In this document: piece by piece, positions 1 to 9,040 of the stretch
How positions within the stretch are numbered: position 1 is the first letter of the stretch
Layout: every line of letters begins with the position of its first letter
Assembly: GCA_021773335.1 (NCBI GenBank)
Contig: JAJFKG010000057.1
Location: 1-64,000, forward strand
Origin: Gammaproteobacteria bacterium
GTDB lineage: Bacteria > Pseudomonadota > Gammaproteobacteria > JAJFKG01
Length of the DNA stretch: 64,000 bases
Direction of reading: 5' to 3'
Notes under the pieces: generated by a model
Databases searched by the model: none
What the model was told of the DNA's origin: nothing
The model's input: only the letters and a program-made list of their open reading frames with translations
Program-made: the position numbers and the translations under genes

Positions 1-357
1 TTTGAGCGCGGCTTTTTGTGGGGGCAGCCCGCGAGTCCAGGTCCTTTTAATCTTTGGATGCTCAGGGGAGTCGGTTAACCGCCATCGTGAGGTTGTCGGC
101 AGACGCGATCAGGATTAATCACGCCTCCACTAGGGGACGGAAAGACGCGATCGTGCGCACGAGACTGTCGCGACAAGGTGTTTCAGCAGTGCGTAAGTGC
201 TGGTGTCAAAGCGAAATGAAAATATTTGATCGCCGACCCCTTTTTCATGTCCGACATGACCGATCTGTGCGCACGGATCCGGTTTACGATGAACCGCGAA
301 GGCGCGAAGGCGCGAAGGCGCGAAGAGCGCGAAGCGTGATCGGTGGTGGTGGGACGA
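1..357. other. Left-edge intergenic region without a convincing gene
   Basis: No reading frame here looks like a real protein: the short open frames are Arg/Ser-rich and have no recognisable motif. The one structured element is the octamer tandem repeat at 294-334, listed separately. The segment lies downstream of ribBA (minus strand). No hairpin followed by a T-run was seen that would serve as its terminator. Confidence 0.5.
294..334. repeat. Octamer tandem repeat (GCGCGAAG)
   Basis: Five copies of GCGCGAAG are present: the first is CCGCGAAG (294-301), three are contiguous (302-325), and the fifth (327-334) follows a single inserted A. The repeat lies just past the 3' end of ribBA. An eight-base unit outside coding sequence is prone to slippage, so copy number may differ between strains. 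No function can be assigned. Confidence 0.8.
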
Positions 358-1545
358 TCAAGGCGTGCTGGGCACGAACTCGGTGATGGAAAGACCAAAG
401 CCGCTTAGGGCGGTGGGGGTAAAGGGGTGATCGGTAATCAGTTGCAGGTGTTGGATACCCAGGTCGCCGAGGATCTGACATCCGATGCCGTAGGCGCCTT
501 TGTTGACGGGCGGCTCGATGCCCGGGGTGATCTGGCTGTCTGCGATGTTCGGGCGTGGCTCGCTGTCGGGCAGGGCATCGAGGACGGCAGAGGGGGTCTG
601 CAGGCGTTTTAGTAATCCCGCGCCCATCCCCTCGTGTCGGAGGTAGACCACTGCGCCGTCGCCGCGTCGCTGGATCATCTTCATCGCCCCGCGGAGCGTC
701 TGGCCGGATGGCTGGGACAGGTCGCCGAACACGTCCCCTAACAGGTTCTGGCTGTGCATCCGCACGAGGACGGGATCATCGATCGGGATCGGTCGGCCGT
801 CGTCATTGAGCAGGCCGACCTTCCCACAGACCAGCGCCACATGCGGGAACGGATCGACCAGCGATCGGTAAGCGATGAGTGTGAACCGTCCCAGATCGTT
901 TTCGAAGGGGACCGAATCGATCCGCTCGATCAGGTGCTCGCGTTGGAGGCGGTGCTGAACCACATCCGCAACGGAGCACATCTTCAGGCCGTGCTTCTTG
1001 CAGAGTTCCATGAGTTGTGGCCGGCGCGCCATCGTTCCGTCTTCGCTCATGATCTCGATGATGACGGCGGCCTGGCGGAGCCCGGCGAGCCGGCACAGGT
1101 CGACCGACCCCTCGGTCTGCCCGGACCGCACGAGTGTTCCGCCGTCGCGTGCGCGCAGCGGCTGCATGTGCCCGGGCCTGGCGAAATCGGTCGGGCGGGC
1201 GTCGTCGTCGGCCAGCATCTTAATGGTCGTGGCGCGGTCCAGGGCGCTGACCCCGGTCGTGACGCCAAAGCGTTGGTGTGCGTCGACGGTGATGGTGTAA
1301 GCGGTGCTGCGCTGGCTGGTGTTGACCCGTCCCATCGGCTCGAGGTCCAGCCGATCGCACACCCCCCCGCCCAGCGCCACGCACATCATCCCCCGCCCCT
1401 CGCGGAGCATGAAGTTGACCACGTCCGGGGTGACGAACTCGGCGGCACAGACCAGGTCGCCTTCGTTCTCGCGCTGCTCGTCATCGACCAGGACGATCAT
1501 CTTCCCGGCGCGGAGGTCTTCGAGGATATCGGAGGTCGGGTGCAT
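358..1545 (-). CDS. ribBA: RibBA-like riboflavin protein: DHBP synthase with degenerate GTP cyclohydrolase II domain
   Basis: 395 aa. Residues 1-205 are a 3,4-dihydroxy-2-butanone-4-phosphate synthase domain, which makes the four-carbon riboflavin precursor from ribulose 5-phosphate. It has [10 protein letters not shown] (21-30), the [11 protein letters not shown] segment and [14 protein letters not shown]. Residues 211-395 align with GTP cyclohydrolase II. However, the zinc site, normally HSECLTGD...LRCDCG, reads HSQNLLGD...LSQPSG (264-281), so all three zinc cysteines are absent. In the DHBP half, the usual RAGHT metal-binding motif reads RSGQT (Gln143 for His). The fold is clear. Activity of the second domain is doubtful, as described for RibBX-type proteins; a separate RibA would then be needed elsewhere. 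It lies downstream of the M16 peptidase gene on the same strand. No FMN riboswitch motif was seen upstream. Confidence 0.88.
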   Translation of the reverse strand: MHPTSDILEDLRAGKMIVLVDDEQRENEGDLVCAAEFVTPDVVNFMLREGRGMMCVALGGGVCDRLDLEPMGRVNTSQRSTAYTITVDAHQRFGVTTGVSALDRATTIKMLADDDARPTDFARPGHMQPLRARDGGTLVRSGQTEGSVDLCRLAGLRQAAVIIEIMSEDGTMARRPQLMELCKKHGLKMCSVADVVQHRLQREHLIERIDSVPFENDLGRFTLIAYRSLVDPFPHVALVCGKVGLLNDDGRPIPIDDPVLVRMHSQNLLGDVFGDLSQPSGQTLRGAMKMIQRRGDGAVVYLRHEGMGAGLLKRLQTPSAVLDALPDSEPRPNIADSQITPGIEPPVNKGAYGIGCQILGDLGIQHLQLITDHPFTPTALSGFGLSITEFVPSTP

Positions 1546-1671
1546 GGGGGGTAATGTCTCAATCCAGGCAGGGTATCACAGGGCAGACTCCGTGCGTTCC
1601 GTGATTCTTCTGTGCATCGCAGCCCGTCCCGTCATCCTAGCAAAATTGCCCGCGGCTAATGGTGGGTCGAT

Positions 1672-2892
1672 TCACCCCGGCCCAAGGCGGAGGATGGTCT
1701 TGGGGGAGAACGGTGAATCGGCGTACAGCCGGCGGATGTCGTCGGTGGTGACGGCCATGATCTGTGCGAGCTCCTGGTCAAGCGGCAGGTATTCACCTAG
1801 ATAGCTCCAGGTCGAACCGATCGAGGTCATCCGGCCGCGCGGGCTTTCGCCCTGGAGGGTGGCCTGGGTGGCGAGCTTATTTTTGGCACGCTCGATCTCG
1901 GCATCGGTCAGATGTTCGACGGCCGAGTCGATCGTCTTGATGAGCAGAGCCTCGACCTCTTGGGCGCGGTCGGGGTCGCAGGAGGCGTACCCGAGATAGC
2001 ATCCGAGCCGGTCCTGTGGCATGAAAGAGAAGTCGGCTTCGTCGGCGAGGCCCGGCTCGACCAGCGCCCAGTAGATGTGCGAGCCCTCGGCATCGCCCAG
2101 GACATCGGCGAGGACCTTGGCGGTGTAGCGCGCGTCGTCCTGCGCGCTGGGCGCGGGACAGAGCAGGCCGATGTAGTGCCGGGTGACCTTGTCGTCCTGG
2201 ATGGTGTGCTGGCGGTCGGTGACCGACGGGGTGTCGTACCTCCGGGCTGCGCCGCTGGGTTTCCAGTGGCCGGCGATCTTCTCCATGTCGCCGATGAGCG
2301 CATCGAAGTCGATCTTCCCCGAAGCGGAGACGACGATGTTGTCGGCGGCGTAGCGCTGGTCGAAGTAGCTGCGCATCTGATCGGCGCCCAGGTCGGTGAC
2401 GGTTTGACGTGTGCCCAGCACGCGGTATCCCAGCGGGTGGCCGGCGAAGTAGCGTTCGAGCAGCTCGTCCTGGAGTCGCCAGGTCGGACGGTCGTCGTAC
2501 ATCCCGATCTCTTCGAGGATGACGTTCTTCTCCATGCCGAAGTCCTCCTCGCGGAGCGCCGGCCTGAGGATATCGCCGAGCAGGTCGACGGCCCGTGGCA
2601 GGAACTCGGGGAGGATGTGTGCGTAGTAGACGGTCTGCTCGTGGCTGGTGAAGGCGTTGTAGTTTGCGCCGATCTCGTCGAACTCGCGGTTGACATCGTC
2701 GGCCGACCTGCGTGCGGTCCCCTTAAACATCATGTGTTCGAGGAAGTGGGACACCCCCATGACGGGCGCGTCTTCGTCTCGTGCACCGGTCTTGACAAAG
2801 AACCCGATCGCTGCGGTGTGTGCTGAGGGGTTGGTCTCCGCGAGCACCGTCAGGCCGTTAGACAACGTGCGTTGATGGAAGGCTGGTGGCAT
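1672..2892 (-). CDS. M16 family zinc metallopeptidase
   Basis: 406 aa, one M16 N-terminal and C-terminal domain pair. The inverted zinc motif HFLEH is at 49-53 (in [12 protein letters not shown]). A third acidic ligand in EKNVILEEI lies about 75 residues on, the spacing usual for the pitrilysin/mitochondrial processing peptidase family. There is no signal peptide, so a cytoplasmic protein is expected. Its length fits the short bacterial members (about 410-430 aa) that act as homodimers or with an inactive partner; no partner gene is adjacent. It is the only long frame and begins [16 protein letters not shown], the standard family N-terminus. It is followed 126 bp downstream by ribBA and preceded by thioredoxin on the same strand. 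Confidence 0.9.
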   Translation of the reverse strand: MPPAFHQRTLSNGLTVLAETNPSAHTAAIGFFVKTGARDEDAPVMGVSHFLEHMMFKGTARRSADDVNREFDEIGANYNAFTSHEQTVYYAHILPEFLPRAVDLLGDILRPALREEDFGMEKNVILEEIGMYDDRPTWRLQDELLERYFAGHPLGYRVLGTRQTVTDLGADQMRSYFDQRYAADNIVVSASGKIDFDALIGDMEKIAGHWKPSGAARRYDTPSVTDRQHTIQDDKVTRHYIGLLCPAPSAQDDARYTAKVLADVLGDAEGSHIYWALVEPGLADEADFSFMPQDRLGCYLGYASCDPDRAQEVEALLIKTIDSAVEHLTDAEIERAKNKLATQATLQGESPRGRMTSIGSTWSYLGEYLPLDQELAQIMAVTTDDIRRLYADSPFSPKTILRLGPG

Positions 2893-2897
2893 AGTGA

Positions 2898-2937
2898 GGC
2901 CGTTAGCTGTTAGCCTTTAGCCGTCGGCTAATGGCGG
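2898..2937. repeat. Degenerate TTAGC/GGCTAA repeats between trxA and the peptidase gene
   Basis: The segment contains GTTAGCTGTTAGCCTTTAGC followed by its inverted form GGCTAA, giving three direct TTAGC units and one inverted unit. It sits immediately upstream of the peptidase start codon (minus strand), where an ordinary Shine-Dalgarno sequence is not evident. It could fold into a weak stem. Function is unknown. Confidence 0.5.
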
Positions 2938-3039
2938 ATGAGAATCCCCGCGCAACGGGCGGGGTATGATCTAAGTGTAACCTGTGATGGCGCGGTACGG
3001 CCAAGCCGCGGCGAGACCCCGGCGGACCACCGGTCGCGG

Positions 3040-3372
3040 TCACACCGAGACCTTGTTCAATTCTTCGGCGAACGCCTGCTTGGGCTGGACGCCCTGCCAG
3101 ACCTTGACGGGCTGACCGTTCTGGAACAGGATCACGGTCGGGATCGCCTGGATCTGGAACTTGATCGCGGTGTCGCGGTTCGAGTCGGTGTCGACCTTGC
3201 CGACCTTGACCTTGCCCTGGAATTCGTCGGCCAGCGCGTCGATGGTGGGCCCGAGCATCTTGCATGGCTGGCACCATTCGGCCCAGAAGTCGACCAGGAC
3301 GGGCTGATCGCTCTGGGCGACCTCGGCGTCAAAATTGTCGTCGGTTATTTCCAATACGGCTGCGCTGGCCAT
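3040..3372 (-). CDS. trxA: Thioredoxin (WCQPC active site)
   Basis: 110 aa, a single full-length thioredoxin fold. The start MASAAVLEITDDNF and the FWAEWCQPCKMLGP segment (active-site cysteines 34 and 37) are typical, as is the cis-proline segment QAIPTVILFQNG. It is a general cytoplasmic disulfide reductase working with thioredoxin reductase. The dipeptide between the cysteines is Gln-Pro rather than the common Gly-Pro, which is expected to alter redox potential modestly. It is divergent from the sugar dehydrogenase at 3593, with about 220 bp between the start codons. Confidence 0.95.
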   Translation of the reverse strand: MASAAVLEITDDNFDAEVAQSDQPVLVDFWAEWCQPCKMLGPTIDALADEFQGKVKVGKVDTDSNRDTAIKFQIQAIPTVILFQNGQPVKVWQGVQPKQAFAEELNKVSV

Positions 3373-3592
3373 GGTCTATCTCCTGGGTGCTCGGCGGCTG
3401 TGGCGTCGGCTGGTGAATGGGCGATTCTAGGCCCGACCGTGTGGCACATCAACCAAACCGGCTTACCCAGCCCTTTGCCGGCGAAAGCGGGCCGATCGGC
3501 CATCGCCGGTGCGGGGAACCCTTGGGGACATGGGCCTGGCCGGCGGGCTTGCCAAACGTGCTTCGCCGGCCAATCCGGTAGAATCTGCCGCG

Positions 3593-4903
3593 ATGACAAC
3601 CGCACAAAAAATCGAAGACGGCAGCGCCCTGATCGGCGTGGTGGCATTGGGGTACGTCGGGCTGCCGCTGCTGCGCTCGTTCTGGGATGCGGGGTTTAGG
3701 GTGATCGGCTTCGATGTCGACCCCGAGAAGGTGCGGATGCTCAAGGCGGGCGAAAACTACCTCAAGCATCTGGGCGATGATTTTGTCAGCCGGATGTCCG
3801 GGTCGGACCGTTTCGAGGTGACCGATGACTTTTCCCGGCTGGGTGAGGCCGACGCGGTCATGGTCTGCGTACCCACGCCCTTAGGCAGCCACCAGGAGCC
3901 GGACCTGAGCTTCGTCGAGCACGCCGCGGACGACATCGCCAAGACCCTCCGCGCTGGGCAGTTGATCGTGCTGGAGTCCACGACCTACCCCGGGACGACC
4001 CGGGAGATCGTCCTGCCCAGGCTGCAAACCGGGCGGCTTCGCTGCGGCGAGGACTTTTTTCTGGCCTACTCCCCCGAGCGCGAAGACCCCGGGCGCAAGA
4101 ACCACAGCACCCAAACCATCCCCAAGCTGGTCGGCGGGATCGACGAAACCTCCGGCGAGCTGGCGGTGGCGCTGTATCGCAAGGCGATTAAACAGGTCAT
4201 CCCCGTCAGCTCCGCCGAGGTCGCTGAGAGCGCCAAGATATTGGAGAACGTCTACCGGGCGGTGAACATCGCGCTGGTCAACGAGATGAAGGTGATCCTC
4301 ACGAAGATGGGGATCGATCCGTGGGAAGTGATCGACGCGGCGGCGACCAAGCCGTTTGGGTTCCAGGCGTTTTACCCCGGGCCGGGCCTGGGCGGTCACT
4401 GCATCCCGATCGACCCGTTTTACCTGACCTGGAAGGCCAGGGAGGTCGGCCAGCCCACCCGTTTCATCGAGCTTGCGGGGCAGGTCAACCACCAGATGCC
4501 CGATTATGTGGTGCAGCGGACGCTGCTGGCGCTGAACGACCAGGGCAAATCCATCCACGGCGCACGGGTGCTGGTGCTGGGGCTGGCGTACAAGCCGGAT
4601 GTGGATGATGTCCGCGAAAGCCCCAGTTTCACGCTGATCGAGCACCTGACCGAATTGGGGGCCCAGGTCGATTACCACGACCCGCACGTCCCCGCGACCC
4701 ACAAGATGCGTCAGCACGACCTGAAAATGGTCAGTATTGATTTATCTCCTGAAATTTTAAGTGGATATGATTGTGTCCTGATCGCGACCCATCACTCGGT
4801 TTACGACTGGGAGATGATCGGCCGGCATGCGAAACTGATCGTGGATACCCGGGGGGTGATGCGCGGGGTCGCCGGCAAGACCGGGCGAATCGTCACGGCC
4901 TGA
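3593..4903 (+). CDS. UDP-N-acetyl-glucosamine/mannosamine 6-dehydrogenase family (nucleotide sugar dehydrogenase)
   Basis: 436 aa. It oxidises C6 of a UDP-hexosamine or UDP-hexose to the uronate with NAD+, supplying surface polysaccharide synthesis. The NAD-binding segment is IGVVALGYVGLPLL (14-27). The middle has VESAKILENVYRAVNIALVNE, the catalytic cysteine is in GGHCIPIDPFY (Cys270), and the C-terminal domain has VLGLAYKPDVDDVRESPS. YSPEREDPG (159-167) resembles WbpA-type UDP-GlcNAc dehydrogenases more than Ugd, so UDP-GlcNAc is the likeliest substrate. The first glycine of GxGxxG is Ala18. The start at MTTAQKIEDG is preferred because upstream residues in frame are unlike the family. The gene precedes the secreted protease cluster and is near the rhamnose genes, consistent with exopolysaccharide supply. 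Confidence 0.88.
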   Translation: MTTAQKIEDGSALIGVVALGYVGLPLLRSFWDAGFRVIGFDVDPEKVRMLKAGENYLKHLGDDFVSRMSGSDRFEVTDDFSRLGEADAVMVCVPTPLGSHQEPDLSFVEHAADDIAKTLRAGQLIVLESTTYPGTTREIVLPRLQTGRLRCGEDFFLAYSPEREDPGRKNHSTQTIPKLVGGIDETSGELAVALYRKAIKQVIPVSSAEVAESAKILENVYRAVNIALVNEMKVILTKMGIDPWEVIDAAATKPFGFQAFYPGPGLGGHCIPIDPFYLTWKAREVGQPTRFIELAGQVNHQMPDYVVQRTLLALNDQGKSIHGARVLVLGLAYKPDVDDVRESPSFTLIEHLTELGAQVDYHDPHVPATHKMRQHDLKMVSIDLSPEILSGYDCVLIATHHSVYDWEMIGRHAKLIVDTRGVMRGVAGKTGRIVTA

Positions 4904-5003
4904 CCAATCAACACAAACCCTTATAATATATGGATTTCCCCTTGACCCAAGGGGGTATTGGTGTCAAAATAGAAGCACAGGCGGGCGGCCTGGAATTTGC
5001 GTC

Positions 5004-5012
5004 TGCTATAAT
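5004..5012 (+). promoter_or_regulatory. Candidate extended -10 promoter for the first secreted protease
   Basis: TGCTATAAT is a consensus extended -10 element (TGnTATAAT), about 50 bp upstream of the start codon at 5061. No good -35 hexamer lies 17 bp upstream, which is tolerated for extended -10 promoters. A second AT-rich stretch with TTGACC (4942-4947) lies further up. Assignment rests on sequence match only. Confidence 0.4.
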
Positions 5013-5060
5013 GACCTGCCGCCTTGCAATCCGCCGGGCTGGATGGGAGTTGATCAGAGG

Positions 5061-6224
5061 ATGCGTATTTTTTCTAACGCTTACCGACAAGCGGCCGTGT
5101 TATCGTTGTGCCTCCTGCTGTCCGCCGGCGCGGCCCAGGCGGGGGTTATCCCCGACGGCGCCAATGACGGGGACTACCAGGCCCTCGCCGCCCAGCCCCA
5201 ATACGACGCCGTCGGCTTCGCCATGCGGGACAACTTCCAGGGCGTGCCGATCCTCGACAGTTCCGCCATCCTGGTCGCCCCGGACTGGGTCCTCACCGCC
5301 GCCCACACCGAGGTCACCAAACAGGGCGCCGGTGCCAACAGCACCTTCACCATCGGCGGCGAGACACGCAACGTCGTTCAGACATTCCAGAACCCCAGCT
5401 TCAACGGCCAGATTGACAGCGGCTTCGACGTCGGGCTGCTTAAACTCGACGCGCCGATCACCAACGTCACCCCGGCTCAACTCTACAGCGGCACCGCCGC
5501 CAGCCTGCTTGGCCAGACGTTGACCTATGTCGGGTACGGCAAGTCCGGCACCGGCAGCACCGGCGCCACGATCGCCAGCGGGACCAAGCGTGCGGGGAAC
5601 AATGTGGGCGACGAGTTGGGCGGACCCACGCTTGCCCCGTTCTTAGGCGGCAACCAAGGCTTCTCAAGTCAGATTCTATTCGCCGATTTTGATTCTTCAG
5701 GCGGCCCCTGGGGCCACCCGCTAGGAGCCAATCAACCGATCAACCTCGAATACCTCATCGCCCTGGGCGACTCCGGCGGCGGGCTTTTTATCGAGCAAGG
5801 CGGCCAGCACTTCCTGGCAGGGGTCCACTCGATCATCTTTGATCTCGACCCCAACGGAACGATCGGCTACGGCGATATCATGGGCTCGACCACCCTCGAG
5901 CAATCCCTGGCATGGGTTTTAGACACCATCGCCCCCGATCCGATCATCGGCGACCTCGACGGCGACGGGTTCGTCGGGATCGAGGATCTCAACCTAATCC
6001 TCGGAAACTGGAACCAGAACGTCGCCGCGGGCGATCTGCTGCTGGGCGATCCTTCCGGTGACGGGTTCGTCGGGATCGAAGACCTCAACGTCGTGCTGGG
6101 CAACTGGAACGCCGGGACCCCGCCGCCGCCCGCTCAGGCTTTCGCGCTGGTCCCGGAGCCCGGCACACTCGCCACGCTGGCGCTCGTGACAGCGGCGGCA
6201 ACTCTAAGACGCCGGCGGCACTGA
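5061..6224 (+). CDS. Secreted trypsin-like serine protease with dockerin-like repeats and PEP-CTERM anchor
   Basis: 387 aa. A signal peptide (1-27, hydrophobic AAVLSLCLLLSAGAAQA) leads into an S1 (chymotrypsin-fold) protease domain. The catalytic residues are His82 in LTAAHTEV, Asp123 in GFDVGLLKL and Ser238 in GDSGGGLF. The usual Cys after the catalytic His (TAAHC) is Thr here, and the domain is nearly cysteine-free. Residues about 300-355 hold two dockerin-like calcium-loop repeats (DGDGFVGIEDLN...LGNWN). The C-terminus has VPEPGT, a hydrophobic stretch and RRRRH, a PEP-CTERM sorting signal for exosortase processing. It is the first of five consecutive plus-strand genes with this tail architecture. 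The start at MRIFSNAYRQ follows AGAGG closely; an in-frame ATG at 5043 is the alternative. Confidence 0.9.
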   Translation: MRIFSNAYRQAAVLSLCLLLSAGAAQAGVIPDGANDGDYQALAAQPQYDAVGFAMRDNFQGVPILDSSAILVAPDWVLTAAHTEVTKQGAGANSTFTIGGETRNVVQTFQNPSFNGQIDSGFDVGLLKLDAPITNVTPAQLYSGTAASLLGQTLTYVGYGKSGTGSTGATIASGTKRAGNNVGDELGGPTLAPFLGGNQGFSSQILFADFDSSGGPWGHPLGANQPINLEYLIALGDSGGGLFIEQGGQHFLAGVHSIIFDLDPNGTIGYGDIMGSTTLEQSLAWVLDTIAPDPIIGDLDGDGFVGIEDLNLILGNWNQNVAAGDLLLGDPSGDGFVGIEDLNVVLGNWNAGTPPPPAQAFALVPEPGTLATLALVTAAATLRRRRH

Positions 6225-6336
6225 CCCATCTGTTTGTGGGCGTTTTCATAAGCAACCAAGCCGATGCGATAAGCACGCTTGTGATTAAACCAGGCCTAGA
6301 AAAAACGCTTCGTTGGCGGATGTCTAATCGACGGCC

Positions 6337-7635
6337 TTGAATGTTTTTTTGGAGCAGACTCATCAGGGGTGGGGAAAAACAAGCGTGATCCCAAACCCTG
6401 TCAGATACCTGTTCGTCTCCGCATTGGCCCTGCCACTGCTGGGCACCGCCACGCTCCAAGCCGCGGTCGTTGATACACACCTGGTCGCACAGACTCAATC
6501 GCTGCTGACCACCTTCGGCGACCCGGCGGACAACATCGTCGGGCGCGGGCAGGGGTTCGACGGCGTGGCTCGTCTGGTCCTCAGCAGGACCGATGGGCTG
6601 GTCCGCTGCTCGGGTGCGCTCCTTAATGGCGGACGCGACATCCTCACCGCCGCGCACTGCCTCACCGATGACCAGGGCACGCTCAACACCAACACCGTCC
6701 TGGCTAACTTCCTGCTCCCAGGCGATACCGTATCCTTCCAAAGCCAGAGCTTCACCGTCCACCCCACATGGAACGGTGACTTCGAGATAGGCAACGATCT
6801 CGCCCTGATCTCTCTGGACGCGCCCGCGCCCGCCGCCATCCCCACTTATGACATCTACCGCGCAGGCGACGAGGTCGGCCAGGTCTTCACGCTCGCCGGG
6901 TTCGGGCAAGCCGGCAACGGCAACGACGGGGCTATCCTCGATTCGGACACGCGCCGCGTCGGGTCTAACCGCGTCGACGCGCTGGGCGACGTGTTCGTCA
7001 ACTCCGGGTTCAACCCCCTGCCCGGTTCGCAGCTCGCCTACGACTTCGATAACGGGCTGGCCGCCAACGACGCCTTCGACTTCTTCGGGTCACAGTTCAA
7101 CGCCGGCGACTTAAGCGACCTGGGCGTCGGGCCCGACGAAGTGATGGCCGCGCCGGGCGACTCCGGGGGCCCCGCCCTGATCAACGGCCAGATCGCAGGC
7201 ATCGCGTCATTCGGCGCAAGGCTTACCCGAGGCGTCGGCCCGCCACCACGCACCTCCGACATTGACGGCGAAATCAACTCATCCTTCGGGGAGTTCGGCA
7301 TCGATACCCGCGTCTCCTTCTTCGCTAACTGGATCGACGCCAACCGCTCTCCAAACGCCGCCCCACTCACAGGCGACCTCAACGCCGACGGGTTTGTCGG
7401 GATCGAAGACCTCAACCTCATCCTGGCCCTGTGGAACCAAAGCACCGCCATCGGCGGCGTCGGCGTCTCCGACCCCAGCGGCGACGGGTTCGTCGGGATC
7501 GAAGACCTCAACCTCATCCTGGGGAACTGGAACAACTCTGCCCCGCCATCCGGCCCTGTCGCCACCGTCCCCGAGCCGTCAACACTGGCGTTATTATGTG
7601 TCGTGTCGTGTCTATTCAACCGTGGCATTGGCTAA
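6337..7635 (+). CDS. Secreted trypsin-like serine protease with dockerin-like repeats and short PEP-CTERM tail
   Basis: 432 aa from the ATG at 6337; a GTG at 6385 preceded by GGGG is a reasonable alternative start that leaves a tidier signal peptide. The hydrophobic stretch FVSALALPLLGTATLQA is followed by an S1 protease domain with His107 (LTAAHCLT), Asp154 (GNDLALISL) and Ser276 (APGDSGGPAL). The domain closes with SFFANWIDAN, as in the next gene. Two dockerin-like repeats and VPEPSTLALLCVVSC follow. The terminal part is short and ends FNRGIG, with a single arginine rather than an Arg cluster, so sorting efficiency is uncertain. It is a close paralog of the gene at 7709, sharing WNGDF, NPLPG-QLAYDFD, DLGVG-DEVM and PPRTSD. 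Confidence 0.88.
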   Translation: MNVFLEQTHQGWGKTSVIPNPVRYLFVSALALPLLGTATLQAAVVDTHLVAQTQSLLTTFGDPADNIVGRGQGFDGVARLVLSRTDGLVRCSGALLNGGRDILTAAHCLTDDQGTLNTNTVLANFLLPGDTVSFQSQSFTVHPTWNGDFEIGNDLALISLDAPAPAAIPTYDIYRAGDEVGQVFTLAGFGQAGNGNDGAILDSDTRRVGSNRVDALGDVFVNSGFNPLPGSQLAYDFDNGLAANDAFDFFGSQFNAGDLSDLGVGPDEVMAAPGDSGGPALINGQIAGIASFGARLTRGVGPPPRTSDIDGEINSSFGEFGIDTRVSFFANWIDANRSPNAAPLTGDLNADGFVGIEDLNLILALWNQSTAIGGVGVSDPSGDGFVGIEDLNLILGNWNNSAPPSGPVATVPEPSTLALLCVVSCLFNRGIG

Positions 7636-7708
7636 CGGGACAGGTCTGTTGCGTGGTGTGTCCCGCAACGGACGATTTCCTTTCACCCGGGGCCGTGGAG
7701 GTCCGACC

Positions 7709-8989
7709 ATGCAGAACAAGCCTGTTATCAGATCGATCTCCGCTGCTGCATCAGTCATACTGCTTGCGGCCGCCGCACCGCTGATAGCTGTACCCGTCAA
7801 CCCCAACCTTGTCGCACAGATGCGGCCGCTGTACACCACCTTTGACGACCCCGCGCTACACACGACCAGCCCCGGCGGCGCGTTCGACGGGGTTACCCAA
7901 CTGACCCTTAACCGATCCGACGGCACCTTTTCCTGTTCGGGCACACTCATGGGCAACGGGCGGGAAGTCCTCACCGCCGCCCACTGCGTCACCGACGACG
8001 CGGGCAACATGGTCACCAACAGCGTGACCGCCAACTTCCAACTCACGTCCGGCAGCCTCGCGCTGGGGGCTTCCACCTTCACAGTCCATCCCAACTGGAA
8101 CGGCGACTTTGGGATCGGATACGACCTGGCGCTGATCACGCTCAATGATTTCGCGCCTGCCGGCATCCCCCGGCATGACATCTTCAGAGGCGCTAACGAG
8201 GTCGGCCAGGTCGTCGCCAAGGCGGGGTACGGCAAGTCGGGCAACGGCAACGACGGCGACATCCTGGGGACAGGCACCAAGCGAGCCGGGACAAACCTGT
8301 ACGACACCCTCGGCGATGTGTTCGAAGCGGTCGGCGGGATCAACCCCCTGCCCGGGGCGCAGCTCGCCTACGACTTCGATGACGGGACCAGCACACACGA
8401 CGCCTTTGGGTTCTTCGGCGCCGCGCTGAGCGCAACCGGGCTTAACGACCTGGGTGTCGGAAGCGACGAAGTCATGTCTGCGCCGGGCGACTCGGGCGGG
8501 CCGACTTTCATCGGTGACCTCGTCGCCGGGATCACCTCCTACGGCCTGCGTCTGGACCTGCGCGGCGGCAAGCCCCCTCGCACCTCCGACACTGACAAGC
8601 AGCTTAACTCCAGCTTCGGCGAGTTCGCCGTCGACACCCGCGTCTCCTTCTTCGCCGACTGGATCGACGCCAACCTCACCGCCCCTCCACCGCCTCCACC
8701 GCCACCGCTGCTGGATGGCGACCTCAACGGAGACGGGTTTGTCGGCATCGAAGACATCAACCTCATCCTCAGCAACTGGAACCTAAGCGTCACCCCGGAC
8801 GACCTGCTTAGCGGTGACCCCTCGGGCGACGGGTTCGTCGGGATCGAAGACCTCAACGTCGTCCTGGGCAATTGGAATACCGGCGCCCCGCCGCCGCCCG
8901 GCTCGATCGCTACCGTCCCCGAGCCAGCAAGTATCGCAGTCTTTTGCCTGAGCTTGGGCCTTTTTGCTTGCCGAAACCGACGGGGATAG
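7709..8989 (+). CDS. Secreted trypsin-like serine protease with dockerin-like repeats and PEP-CTERM-like tail
   Basis: 426 aa. The start MQNKPVIRSI has GTGGAGG eight bases upstream; the open frame extends further 5' but without family resemblance. A signal peptide (SVILLAAAAPLIA) precedes an S1 protease domain with His92 (LTAAHCVT), Asp139 (GYDLALITL) and Ser262 (APGDSGGPTF). A proline linker (about eight consecutive Pro after ANLTAP) joins it to two dockerin-like repeats. The tail is VPEPASIAVFCLSLGLFACRNRRG. It is a tandem duplicate of the preceding gene. The role is probably extracellular protein processing or degradation at the cell surface; the substrate is unknown. Confidence 0.9.
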   Translation: MQNKPVIRSISAAASVILLAAAAPLIAVPVNPNLVAQMRPLYTTFDDPALHTTSPGGAFDGVTQLTLNRSDGTFSCSGTLMGNGREVLTAAHCVTDDAGNMVTNSVTANFQLTSGSLALGASTFTVHPNWNGDFGIGYDLALITLNDFAPAGIPRHDIFRGANEVGQVVAKAGYGKSGNGNDGDILGTGTKRAGTNLYDTLGDVFEAVGGINPLPGAQLAYDFDDGTSTHDAFGFFGAALSATGLNDLGVGSDEVMSAPGDSGGPTFIGDLVAGITSYGLRLDLRGGKPPRTSDTDKQLNSSFGEFAVDTRVSFFADWIDANLTAPPPPPPPPLLDGDLNGDGFVGIEDINLILSNWNLSVTPDDLLSGDPSGDGFVGIEDLNVVLGNWNTGAPPPPGSIATVPEPASIAVFCLSLGLFACRNRRG

Positions 8990-9040
8990 CCTAAGATAGG
9001 GCCGGTCCTCAAACCTACCCACCCACCGGGAGGCTTTGCC

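Noticed and set aside
54-386. 110-aa plus-strand open frame at the left edge
   Set aside because: Arg-rich, spans a tandem repeat and overlaps the 3' end of ribBA.
754-1554. 266-aa plus-strand open frame
   Set aside because: Shadow of ribBA on the opposite strand, with no recognisable domain.
1546-1671. Possible FMN riboswitch upstream of ribBA
   Set aside because: The conserved core segments of the RFN element were not seen in this 126-bp leader.
7262-7708. In-frame upstream extension of the third protease
   Set aside because: It overlaps the second protease in another frame, and a good Shine-Dalgarno sequence plus signal peptide fix the start at 7709.
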